DNA of 64,000 nucleotides, taken from assembly GCA_002483365.1 (NCBI GenBank), contig DLHT01000010.1, forward strand, positions 34,093 to 98,092, in the 5' to 3' direction. The notes under the pieces were generated by a model. That model searched no databases. It worked only from the letters and a program-made list of their open reading frames with translations, and had not been told where the DNA came from. This DNA is from Cellvibrio sp. UBA7661. Its GTDB lineage: Bacteria > Pseudomonadota > Gammaproteobacteria > Pseudomonadales > Cellvibrionaceae. The translations under genes were made by a program, and so were the position numbers. Positions 45,911 through 53,289 of this stretch are shown one piece after another (within the stretch, counting starts at the first letter, position 1; every line of letters begins with the position of its first letter).

Positions 45911-46239
45911 ATTTTTTAATACGCTGATTTTGATAGGGTTTTGCAGACTTTAACGATGATGCTGGATTTAATGATGCCCTCTTATGTGGCATCTGCAGGG
46001 TGCATAAGGCTTTGTTTTGGTGCAGCATGGCTTTTTGCAGCAAACTTCAGGGATCGTGCTATTTTTAATCAATCAATGGGCTAGTCGTTGTATTGTGTGG
46101 AAGAAACTTAACGAACTGTTAAGATTGTCGCTCAGGATCACCTGTACAGATATGATCATCTGCTCTCTAGAGCTGCAGGTCCTGCCCCTGCCGTGCAAAG
46201 CGTGCCGGCTGGTTGGAAAAGAAACAAGCGCTAGGGAAC
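45911..46239. other. Divergent intergenic region upstream of the guanidine operon and the second DUF1631 gene
   Basis: No gene is supported here. It contains the two GGTGCA half-sites described with the sigma54 promoter and the plus-strand leader of the DUF1631 gene. No convincing -35/-10 pair for the rightward gene could be picked out. Confidence 0.4.
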
Positions 46240-48681
46240 ATGAGAATTATGGAAAAATACGGAACAATTATGCACAACTCAGGCTTACCAGGCTCTGATA
46301 TCAGCAAGACATCGACTTACTCTACGGTCGCCATGTCTGAGCAGCTGGTCATTCAATACCTCAAGCAGTGCCGCGATTTAACGCGCGGTTTTGCCTATCG
46401 TGTTTTTCCCAATTTCTGGCGGCAGTGGTGCAAGCAAGTGCTTGAAGTCGCCGAGGCTGCCAAATCCAATAAAGAACAGATAGCGCTCTACGAAACCCAG
46501 AACTTGATGGCTGCGGTACAGCAAGCCGCCGAGCAGGAATTTTGCCAGCATTTGGCAAATGGTTTTGTTAAGTTCAAGAATAAATCCCTCAATACCCTTA
46601 CCGGCGAAGAGCGTTTCAGCGGCGATATTTTATCGTTGGTGGAGCACTCCGATCTTGAAGAAACCATTGCGATCACATCAATCACCCATCGTGCCGATAA
46701 CTTTTTTTCCGAGCAGTTGTGGGCTATCCAGCAGCGATTGGCGCTGTTGAATGACGGTGAAAAGATCGATGAGCGCACTAATCCGGTCAGTCCGGTACAG
46801 TTTTGCGAAGCCCTGCGCAAAGTGCTGAGCAGCCTCGATATTGATGTCAAAACCAAAATCATTGGTTACAAGCTATTCGACCAGGATGTGATTGGCATGC
46901 TGGACGGCTTGTACGATGAGCTGAATGATTATTTGGTACGCCAGAATTTGTTGCCTAATTTGCGCTTTGTTCCGGCGGGTGAGAAACCGGTCAAGGCCGA
47001 GGATGCAGTGCAGGATGATCCTTCCGAGCGCAATGAACAGTCGTCACAGAATGAGAAGCAGGAAGATGTACAGCAGCTCCAGCGTCGCGCCAGCGATAAA
47101 TTGCTCAGTGGTTCCCTGAACCCCAACGACATCCAATATCAAAACAGCCTGCTCAATGCGATCCGTTTATTGCAGACGCATGTGACCCAGCAATTGCCTG
47201 CCATTCAAGCGGCGCAATCACTTGCTCAACAACAGGTAGCGACAACACAAGAAACACAAGCGACCAATAATCCGGCAGTGGGTGCTACGCCAGCAGCGCC
47301 TGGTGTGCCTGCGGCGAACCTTGAGGTGTATACCCAGCCTCAATTGGTGAATGTGCTGGAGCAGCTGCAAACCCAGGCATTTACTGTTACCCAGCAAGCG
47401 TTGGCAAATCATGAATCAGGCCCCGTTCCGATTGCACCGCAATCGGTCGCAGATGTCGGCCGCAAAATGATGGAGCAGATCGCTAGCGAAAATGAAAACG
47501 GCGCGGTAGAAGCGGGCGATATGCAGACGATCGATCTGGTCGGTATGTTGTTTGAGTACATGCTGTCTGATGATCATTTACCGGATTCGGTTAAAGCGTT
47601 ATTGAGTTATCTGCACACGCCATTTTTGAAAATCGCGTTTATCGATAAAGGCTTTTTTGAGCAGCCCGAACATCCGGCGCGTGTGTTGTTAAATAGCCTT
47701 GCAGAGGCGGGTGTGCGCTGGGTCAGCAACGATGGCAGTGACCAGTACGATATTTTCACCAAGATCAAAACGACGGTATTCCGTTTGCTGCAAGAATTTA
47801 AAAACGATGTACGAATTTTTGCCGAATTGCTGATTGAATTTAATGCGTACACCCATAACGTGGCGCGTCGGCAAGAGTTGATGGAGCGCCGTGCATTGGA
47901 AAAAGCACAAGGCGAAGAAAAACTACGCGAAGCGAAAATCCAGGTCAATACCGAGGTGCGCAGCCGCACCGATAACCGCGAAATGCCGTCGGCGATTTTG
48001 TTATTACTGTTGCAGCCCTGGTCGGATTATCTTTCGTTTGTGCTGCTGCGCTACGGCGACAAATCGGAGAGTTGGAAACGTGCCTTGCAAGTGATTGATG
48101 ATTTGCTGTGGTCGCTGGAGCCTAAAACCCAGCAAGCCGATAAAGTAAAACAAATGGAACTTCAGGATGGCTTGCATGCGGCGCTTGAGCGCGGTTTTGA
48201 AACCATCGGTTATGAGCAAGCCAAAGGCCGCAAATTATTGGATGCTGTTTTATCACTGCAGCGTATGGCGTTGTTAAGCCGTAAAGCTGAGCCAGCTCCC
48301 GCGCCTATGCGCAGCAAGTTGGAATCGCTGGCCGCAGAAAAAGCCGGGCGCTCGGTTGTGCAGTTGCAGCCGGTATCAACCGAAGAAGCCAAAATTGTTG
48401 AGAGCTTGAAAATGGTTGAGTTCGGTACCTGGTTTGAGTTTGATGGCGGCAAGCGCCTTAAAGTGGCCTGGTATAACAAGAAAACCCAGCATTACATGTT
48501 GGTGGATCAGCAGGGGCGCAAAGTATCCCTTGCGGCAGGGCTGCAGTTGGCGCGCGATATGATCGCCGGACGTGCGCGCATTATTGCGGGCAGTACCAAG
48601 CCTTTCTTCGAGCGCGCGCTGGAAAATATCTATCACACCCTCAATGAGCGGGCAGATACTCTTAAGGCAGGTAATTCATGA
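46240..48681 (+). CDS. DUF1631 family protein (second paralog)
   Basis: An 813-residue helical protein without signal or membrane segments, paralogous to the 875-residue protein at 34.7 kb. 'IQQRLALLNDGEKID', 'DVKTKIIGYKLFDQDVIGMLDGLYDELND', 'DLVGMLFEYMLSDDHLPDSVKALLSYLHTPFLKIAFIDKGFF' align with it, and the C-terminal 'GTWFEFDGGKRLKVAWYNKKTQHYMLVDQQGRKV' module is shared. ATG 46240 has AGGGA close upstream; the ORF extends to a TTG at 46213 without support. Its stop overlaps the start of a PilZ-like gene, a pairing that suggests a c-di-GMP or surface-behaviour role, unproven. Confidence 0.8.
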   Translation: MRIMEKYGTIMHNSGLPGSDISKTSTYSTVAMSEQLVIQYLKQCRDLTRGFAYRVFPNFWRQWCKQVLEVAEAAKSNKEQIALYETQNLMAAVQQAAEQEFCQHLANGFVKFKNKSLNTLTGEERFSGDILSLVEHSDLEETIAITSITHRADNFFSEQLWAIQQRLALLNDGEKIDERTNPVSPVQFCEALRKVLSSLDIDVKTKIIGYKLFDQDVIGMLDGLYDELNDYLVRQNLLPNLRFVPAGEKPVKAEDAVQDDPSERNEQSSQNEKQEDVQQLQRRASDKLLSGSLNPNDIQYQNSLLNAIRLLQTHVTQQLPAIQAAQSLAQQQVATTQETQATNNPAVGATPAAPGVPAANLEVYTQPQLVNVLEQLQTQAFTVTQQALANHESGPVPIAPQSVADVGRKMMEQIASENENGAVEAGDMQTIDLVGMLFEYMLSDDHLPDSVKALLSYLHTPFLKIAFIDKGFFEQPEHPARVLLNSLAEAGVRWVSNDGSDQYDIFTKIKTTVFRLLQEFKNDVRIFAELLIEFNAYTHNVARRQELMERRALEKAQGEEKLREAKIQVNTEVRSRTDNREMPSAILLLLLQPWSDYLSFVLLRYGDKSESWKRALQVIDDLLWSLEPKTQQADKVKQMELQDGLHAALERGFETIGYEQAKGRKLLDAVLSLQRMALLSRKAEPAPAPMRSKLESLAAEKAGRSVVQLQPVSTEEAKIVESLKMVEFGTWFEFDGGKRLKVAWYNKKTQHYMLVDQQGRKVSLAAGLQLARDMIAGRARIIAGSTKPFFERALENIYHTLNERADTLKAGNS

Positions 48682-49040
48682 CCCATAACTGTTCACGCGA
48701 ACACGATAGGGAGTTAGAGCGCCACACGATTAATGGCGATGTTGATGTGTATGACAGCCTGCGCGATCTCTACGTTGGCCGTCTGGTGAATATCCACACC
48801 CAGGGGTTGATGCTGATGGGAGATCTGGCGTTGGATGAGGACCGGATCTACACCCTCGACCTGCATTTGCCTGAGCCTGTGAATGGGCAATTGGTTATCC
48901 AGTTGGGTGCAGATTGTCTTTGGACGCGGGAGGCGGATCTGACGGGGAAGCACTGGGTTGGTTTTTCCATTATTGATGCATCCCCGCAGTCGATTGAATC
49001 TATACGTGCATTGGTACAGTTGTTAGGCGAAGCCTATTAA
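48678..49040 (+). CDS. PilZ-like domain protein
   Basis: A 120-residue single-domain protein resembling PilZ. 'RELERHTINGDVDVYD' could stand for the RxxxR region and 'LVNIHTQGLMLMGD' for the (D/N)xSxxG motif, but the serine is replaced by threonine and the arginine motif is not exact, so c-di-GMP binding is uncertain. 'GKHWVGFSIID' is the usual late strand. It overlaps the DUF1631 stop by 4 bases (ATGA), implying coupled translation and a shared function. Confidence 0.75.
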   Translation: MTHNCSREHDRELERHTINGDVDVYDSLRDLYVGRLVNIHTQGLMLMGDLALDEDRIYTLDLHLPEPVNGQLVIQLGADCLWTREADLTGKHWVGFSIIDASPQSIESIRALVQLLGEAY

Positions 49041-49051
49041 TTAAAATAAAT

Positions 49052-50167
49052 TTAAAATAAATCGGTAAACACAATGCCAAGTGAAAACACTTCCATATCG
49101 GCATTGTAATCAATCAGGCTATGGCCATAGCCGTTAAAATATTTCACTTGTCCTCGCAAATTGGTACTCACTGGAAAACTCCAGCCAAGCTCCATGGCCC
49201 CTTTGTTGTCTGCATCAAAATTATTGCGCAGCATAATATTAAAAATGTTGTTTCCTTTTTCGTAAGCGCCGTTAAATTCAAAACGCCCCATATAGTGCGT
49301 TATGTCGGCGTTGTCATCGCCATCGGGATCGCCGGGGTACTCTTGCTCTGGCTCCGGAATTCGATACCAGGGACTGAGCGCGAATATAAATCTGCCGCGC
49401 TCAAACACGCTATTGACCATGATCCGGTTCCAGCTGCGCGATTGAATCCCGCCTTTGCCATTGGATTGATGATTGAGTGCGAATTCATTCAATACGTTCC
49501 TGAAGCCGAAAATTTCCCAGTCATTGGTAAAACTTAGCAGGAGTTCCGGTTGATGATCGGTTTCGCGAAACGGTGCCGAATCTTCATCGCTGTAAATTTG
49601 CCAGAACGAATGATTGGTATATCCCAGGTAAAGATGACCATTATCATCAAACAGGTTTTCGTAAATCAGGATTTTGGTGCTGAACTGGAATTCTGCTTCG
49701 GCATGTTTTAAATCGACGAGCGCTTGTTCTTCGTTGTTATTTGTTTCGCCGTCAGTTGCTGCACTCAAATAGGGGGTGTTATTCGGGTGGCGGCTGTAAC
49801 TGAGCGGCGAAAAATAATTGCGTTTGTGCGGAGTCAAAATAAACCGGTTGGAGCGGTTTAAGGCTTCCATTGCCATGCGCCGCTTGAGCAAGCGGCCTTC
49901 TGGGTTGGTCTCTTGTGGTTGATCTGTTGCGACGGTTTCTTCTTCCAATGTGGGAACGCCGGATGCGTGGTTTTGCAAGTAAAGTTCACGGCAGGCAGCG
50001 CGCAGTTCGGCAATTGTCATGCTTTCATCGGCTGTGGTCACCGATGATTGCAAGCAGGTATTGATCGCTTCAGTAGTGGGTTCTTCCAGTTCTGCAAGCG
50101 TGTGATGCGCGAAGAAAAAAAGTGTGCTCGGGATGATTAAAAAAGCCGGTAATCGAATAAATCGCAT
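49052..50167 (-). CDS. pldA: Outer-membrane phospholipase A1 (PldA)
   Basis: A 371-residue OMPLA homolog. The signal peptide is 'MRFIRLPAFLIIPSTLFFFAHHTLAE'. The beta-barrel carries 'GYTNHSFWQIY' and 'FRETDHQPELLLSF', and the catalytic His-Ser are H233 and S235 in 'NHQSNGK', with Asn candidates in the next strand ('RSWNRIM'). It hydrolyses mislocalised phospholipids in the outer leaflet when dimerised by calcium. A charged linker of about 100 residues separates the signal from the barrel. ATG 50167 has AGGA 7 bases upstream; the ORF is open for 29 more codons. Confidence 0.92.
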   Translation of the reverse strand: MRFIRLPAFLIIPSTLFFFAHHTLAELEEPTTEAINTCLQSSVTTADESMTIAELRAACRELYLQNHASGVPTLEEETVATDQPQETNPEGRLLKRRMAMEALNRSNRFILTPHKRNYFSPLSYSRHPNNTPYLSAATDGETNNNEEQALVDLKHAEAEFQFSTKILIYENLFDDNGHLYLGYTNHSFWQIYSDEDSAPFRETDHQPELLLSFTNDWEIFGFRNVLNEFALNHQSNGKGGIQSRSWNRIMVNSVFERGRFIFALSPWYRIPEPEQEYPGDPDGDDNADITHYMGRFEFNGAYEKGNNIFNIMLRNNFDADNKGAMELGWSFPVSTNLRGQVKYFNGYGHSLIDYNADMEVFSLGIVFTDLF

Positions 50168-50286
50168 TGGACATCCTGATGGCGCTGGTGACTGTTGATG
50201 GCATTGTAAGTCGTCAACCCCCAGAGGCAAGCGATCTTTCAAAAGCCCTGTCATTCAGCACTCAGGGCGAGGCGCGGGTGAATGGC

Positions 50287-51300
50287 TTAATAGGACTGTA
50301 CCCATACCTCAATATCCTGCTCATGCCATTGCGTTAGCAGTTGTACACCTTCATCGACCACCTTGAGGTACACATCAATAATGTCGGTTGCCAGGCTGAA
50401 CAAACGGCTACTGTCAGCACTGATCTGATGTGGGTTGACCACATCGCTCTCTACCATGGATAGCAAAAACTCCAGTTTGATTTCGTAACTTTTCAGCTGG
50501 CTGAGCAGGCTCAGATCGCTATCCAATAATCCTTCAAGGCGCTTGGTTTGGTGGCGCAATTTTTCGTTATTGACCCGGGTGCATTGGATGACATAACGCA
50601 GCTTGCTGGCAAAGTCTTTATCGCAATAACCCAGCGCCGAGGCGTAGGTGGCCAGGGCGCGGATGCGGCCTATCTGCTCGGCAACAGCGGGCATCAGGCG
50701 GGTGGAAAAATGCAGGACTTCCAGATATTTGAAGCGATTGGGGTAGAGCGCTCCATCGGCATGGATAACCTTGGGTTGCTGCATTTCCGGTATGGACATT
50801 TCCGGTCTGGACAGCTCTGGTATGGACAGCTCCGGCATGGACTGAGAGGTGGGTTGTTCAAGCTGTTTGCCCAAAGCCGCCACCATACTCAGTAATTGTT
50901 CAATCAGATGGCAGTGCAATTCATAGTTATCGATGACACTGTCTTCCTGCCAGTCGCGGCTGATGGTGAGCCAGGCGTTTGCCAGATTTTCCTGATCGCG
51001 CGGGCTCAATAATTCGAAGCTGCGTGCCGAGAAGGCTTGCAGCAATTCCAATCGGCGCTCCAGTTGGACCTGTAAATGCGCCAGCTCATCGCGGAACTGC
51101 TCGTTTCCCCCCAAGGTGCCCATGGTCATACCGCGATGGCGTTGCACCGCCTTGATCATGTGGATCAGTTGTTTGGCGAGCGTCAGTGCATCCAGGCGCT
51201 GGTGATACAAGTCACAGAAGTGTGCAAACTGGCTTGAGCCTTTGCCGCGAGATGGTGCAGCCATAGCTGCTCCCTGTCTGTTGATGGTGCTTGTGGCCAT
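50287..51300 (-). CDS. Hypothetical helical protein, possibly NIT-like sensor fragment
   Basis: A 337-residue, mainly helical, soluble protein without signal peptide or membrane segment. Residues about 45-150 ('LIHMIKAVQRHRGMTMGTLGGNEQF...') and the C-terminal half ('LHFSTRLMPAVAEQIGRIRALATYASALG...') each look like four-helix nitrate/nitrite-sensing (NIT)-type bundles, a weak resemblance only. A proline-rich linker between them has four near-identical pentads (xPE(L/M)S). Function unknown. It is divergent from the halogenase gene, and the ATG at 51300 is used rather than an upstream TTG. Confidence 0.6.
   Translation of the reverse strand: MATSTINRQGAAMAAPSRGKGSSQFAHFCDLYHQRLDALTLAKQLIHMIKAVQRHRGMTMGTLGGNEQFRDELAHLQVQLERRLELLQAFSARSFELLSPRDQENLANAWLTISRDWQEDSVIDNYELHCHLIEQLLSMVAALGKQLEQPTSQSMPELSIPELSRPEMSIPEMQQPKVIHADGALYPNRFKYLEVLHFSTRLMPAVAEQIGRIRALATYASALGYCDKDFASKLRYVIQCTRVNNEKLRHQTKRLEGLLDSDLSLLSQLKSYEIKLEFLLSMVESDVVNPHQISADSSRLFSLATDIIDVYLKVVDEGVQLLTQWHEQDIEVWVQSY
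50786..50842. repeat. 15-bp tandem repeat within the helical protein gene
   Basis: Four units (three of 15 bases plus one of 12) with two or three substitutions between neighbours; the plus-strand unit is TCCGGTATGGACAGC. Because the period is a multiple of three it stays in frame and encodes the PELS/PEMS pentads of the linker. Confidence 0.85.
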
Positions 51301-51508
51301 GGTCAACTCTACTCCGAAGTCTGGAAACCGTTAGTGGGGCTGCATCCAACCTGTCTCCTAATAAGGAATGACATAAATTGCAGTCTTTACAGCAACTGCT
51401 ATGCCATATCCCCGGCCGCAAATTGTAATAGGCATTATGTGTTGCCCAATATATGATTAATGCGACTTAATGATACTGATAATACAAAAAGAGATCGGAG
51501 TAGATGCC

Positions 51509-53011
51509 ATGCCAACCCCTGTGAATCCGCCAATTCCGGTAAAAAAGATACTCGTTGTGGGCGGCGGAACTGCAGGCTGGATGACGGCTGCCTATCTGGC
51601 CAAATGGTTGGAATCGGTCGATATTCAGGTCGCGCTGGTTGAGTCCGACCAGATCGGCACCATCGGTGTGGGTGAGGCAACAGTGCCGGGAATCCATCAA
51701 TTTATCCGTGATTTGGCGATCAGCGAAAGTGAGTTTATCCACGCCACCAACGCCACCTTCAAGTTGGGCATTGCGTTTGAACACTGGGCGGGAACCGATA
51801 AGCATTTTTTCCATCCCTTTGCCGGTTACGGGGTGGCTATTGAAGACCGGTCTTTTCACAAAACCTGGTGGGCCGCCAGACAGCAGGGCTATGGGCAAGG
51901 GTTGGATCAATTTTGTCTGTGCACCCAGTTGGCGCGCGCGGGCAAGTTTGCCCAGCCCAGTTTTGATCCGGACAGCCGTTTGGCCTGGTACAACTACGCC
52001 TACCATTTCGATGCATCGCTCTTTGCCAAATTCCTGCGCAACTACGCAGAAGTGCGTGGCGTTACCCGCATAGAAGGCAAGATAAACCACGTTCAATTGG
52101 ACAGTGCGCGCGGTTCTATCCAGTCATTGACGTTGGAGTCCGGTCAGGTGTTGGACGGCGATTTATTTGTTGATTGCACCGGTATTCCGGCGCTGTTGAT
52201 CGGCAAAACCCTGGGGGTGGGCTACGAGGATTGGAGTCACTGGCTGCCTTGTGACAGCGCCCAAGCCGTCCAGACACAGAGCTTGCGCGAGCCAGACCCT
52301 TTCACCCGTTCATCGGCCAGATCGTCCGGTTGGCAGTGGCATATTCCGCTGCAACACCGGGTGGGCAATGGTTATGTGTACTCCAGCCAATTTATTTCCC
52401 ACGATGAGGCGCGCACCGAGTTGCTTGGCAATCTGGCCGGTGAGCCCTTGACCGACCCGCGCTTGATCCGCTTCACCACCGGAATGCGCAAGGACTTCTG
52501 GTTTAAAAACTGTGTGGCGATTGGTTTGTCGAGTGGCTTTCTGGAGCCGTTGGAGTCAACCAGTATTTCGCTGATCCAGACCGGCATCGCCAAAATGACC
52601 AGTTTTTTGGTGAATTTTGAAATCGATGAAAAACAGGTGGCTGAAGCAAACCGGCTCAACCGTCTGGAATACGAGCGTATCCGGGATTTTATTATCCTTC
52701 ACTACAAGCTCAATGGCCGTTCTGGTGCGTTTTGGCAGCAGGTAAGGGCGATGGACATTCCCACCAGTCTGGAGCAAAAAATCGCACTCTTTAAGCGTAC
52801 CGGCGACATCAGCATGTTGGAGCAGGAATCCTTTAAGGAGGAGAGCTGGTTGAGCATGTATTACGGTTTTGGCGTTGATCCTGCCGGAATCACCCCCTCG
52901 GATGACTCGCAACGAGCGCAATTGATCCTGGATAAAATGCGCAGCGCCATCCAAAAAGGCGTAGCACTTGCGCCCAGTCACGCTGGGTTTATCCAAACAC
53001 TATCCGCATGA
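51509..53011 (+). CDS. Flavin-dependent tryptophan halogenase family protein
   Basis: A 500-residue protein of the Trp-halogenase family. The FAD loop GGGTAGW is at residues 18-24, the family WxWxIP motif at 275-280, and the catalytic pair known from PrnA is conserved: a lysine at K85 ('FKLGIAFEHW') and a glutamate at E349 ('FLEPLESTSI'). A reductase partner is not encoded nearby. Related genes recur next to TonB receptors and glycosidases in Cellvibrio, Xanthomonas and Caulobacter; the true substrate there is unknown. ATG 51509 has GGAG 8 bases upstream; an upstream ATG at 51470 lacks one. Confidence 0.88.
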   Translation: MPTPVNPPIPVKKILVVGGGTAGWMTAAYLAKWLESVDIQVALVESDQIGTIGVGEATVPGIHQFIRDLAISESEFIHATNATFKLGIAFEHWAGTDKHFFHPFAGYGVAIEDRSFHKTWWAARQQGYGQGLDQFCLCTQLARAGKFAQPSFDPDSRLAWYNYAYHFDASLFAKFLRNYAEVRGVTRIEGKINHVQLDSARGSIQSLTLESGQVLDGDLFVDCTGIPALLIGKTLGVGYEDWSHWLPCDSAQAVQTQSLREPDPFTRSSARSSGWQWHIPLQHRVGNGYVYSSQFISHDEARTELLGNLAGEPLTDPRLIRFTTGMRKDFWFKNCVAIGLSSGFLEPLESTSISLIQTGIAKMTSFLVNFEIDEKQVAEANRLNRLEYERIRDFIILHYKLNGRSGAFWQQVRAMDIPTSLEQKIALFKRTGDISMLEQESFKEESWLSMYYGFGVDPAGITPSDDSQRAQLILDKMRSAIQKGVALAPSHAGFIQTLSA

Positions 53012-53289
53012 CAGGCCAATGCTTAACCCTTCAACAGTGGAGCCTTGCGTTTCCCCTCTGGGCTCCTATCGGTTTTCTCTCTAAATAACCTGTTTTTCCT
53101 CAATCCGGCTGATAAAAGTCCGGATCTGTCAGGCATCGCCGACATCATTCTCGCTCTTGGTTTGTTTCCTTTTGTATCACAAATATGATTTTTGTTTATC
53201 ATTGGTAAGAATTGTTGCGCTGGTAAAAACATTATCTTAATATGCGGCATATAGTCATATTTACCATATAAAATCTGCTTTGCTTCCCT

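Noticed and set aside
50786..50842. Possible CRISPR or VNTR array
   Set aside because: Units are contiguous without spacers and encode protein in frame, so it is a coding tandem repeat.
53037..53075. GGAGCC/GGCTCC inverted repeat after the halogenase gene
   Set aside because: Six-bp stem with a 16-base loop and a weak T tract; not convincing as a terminator.
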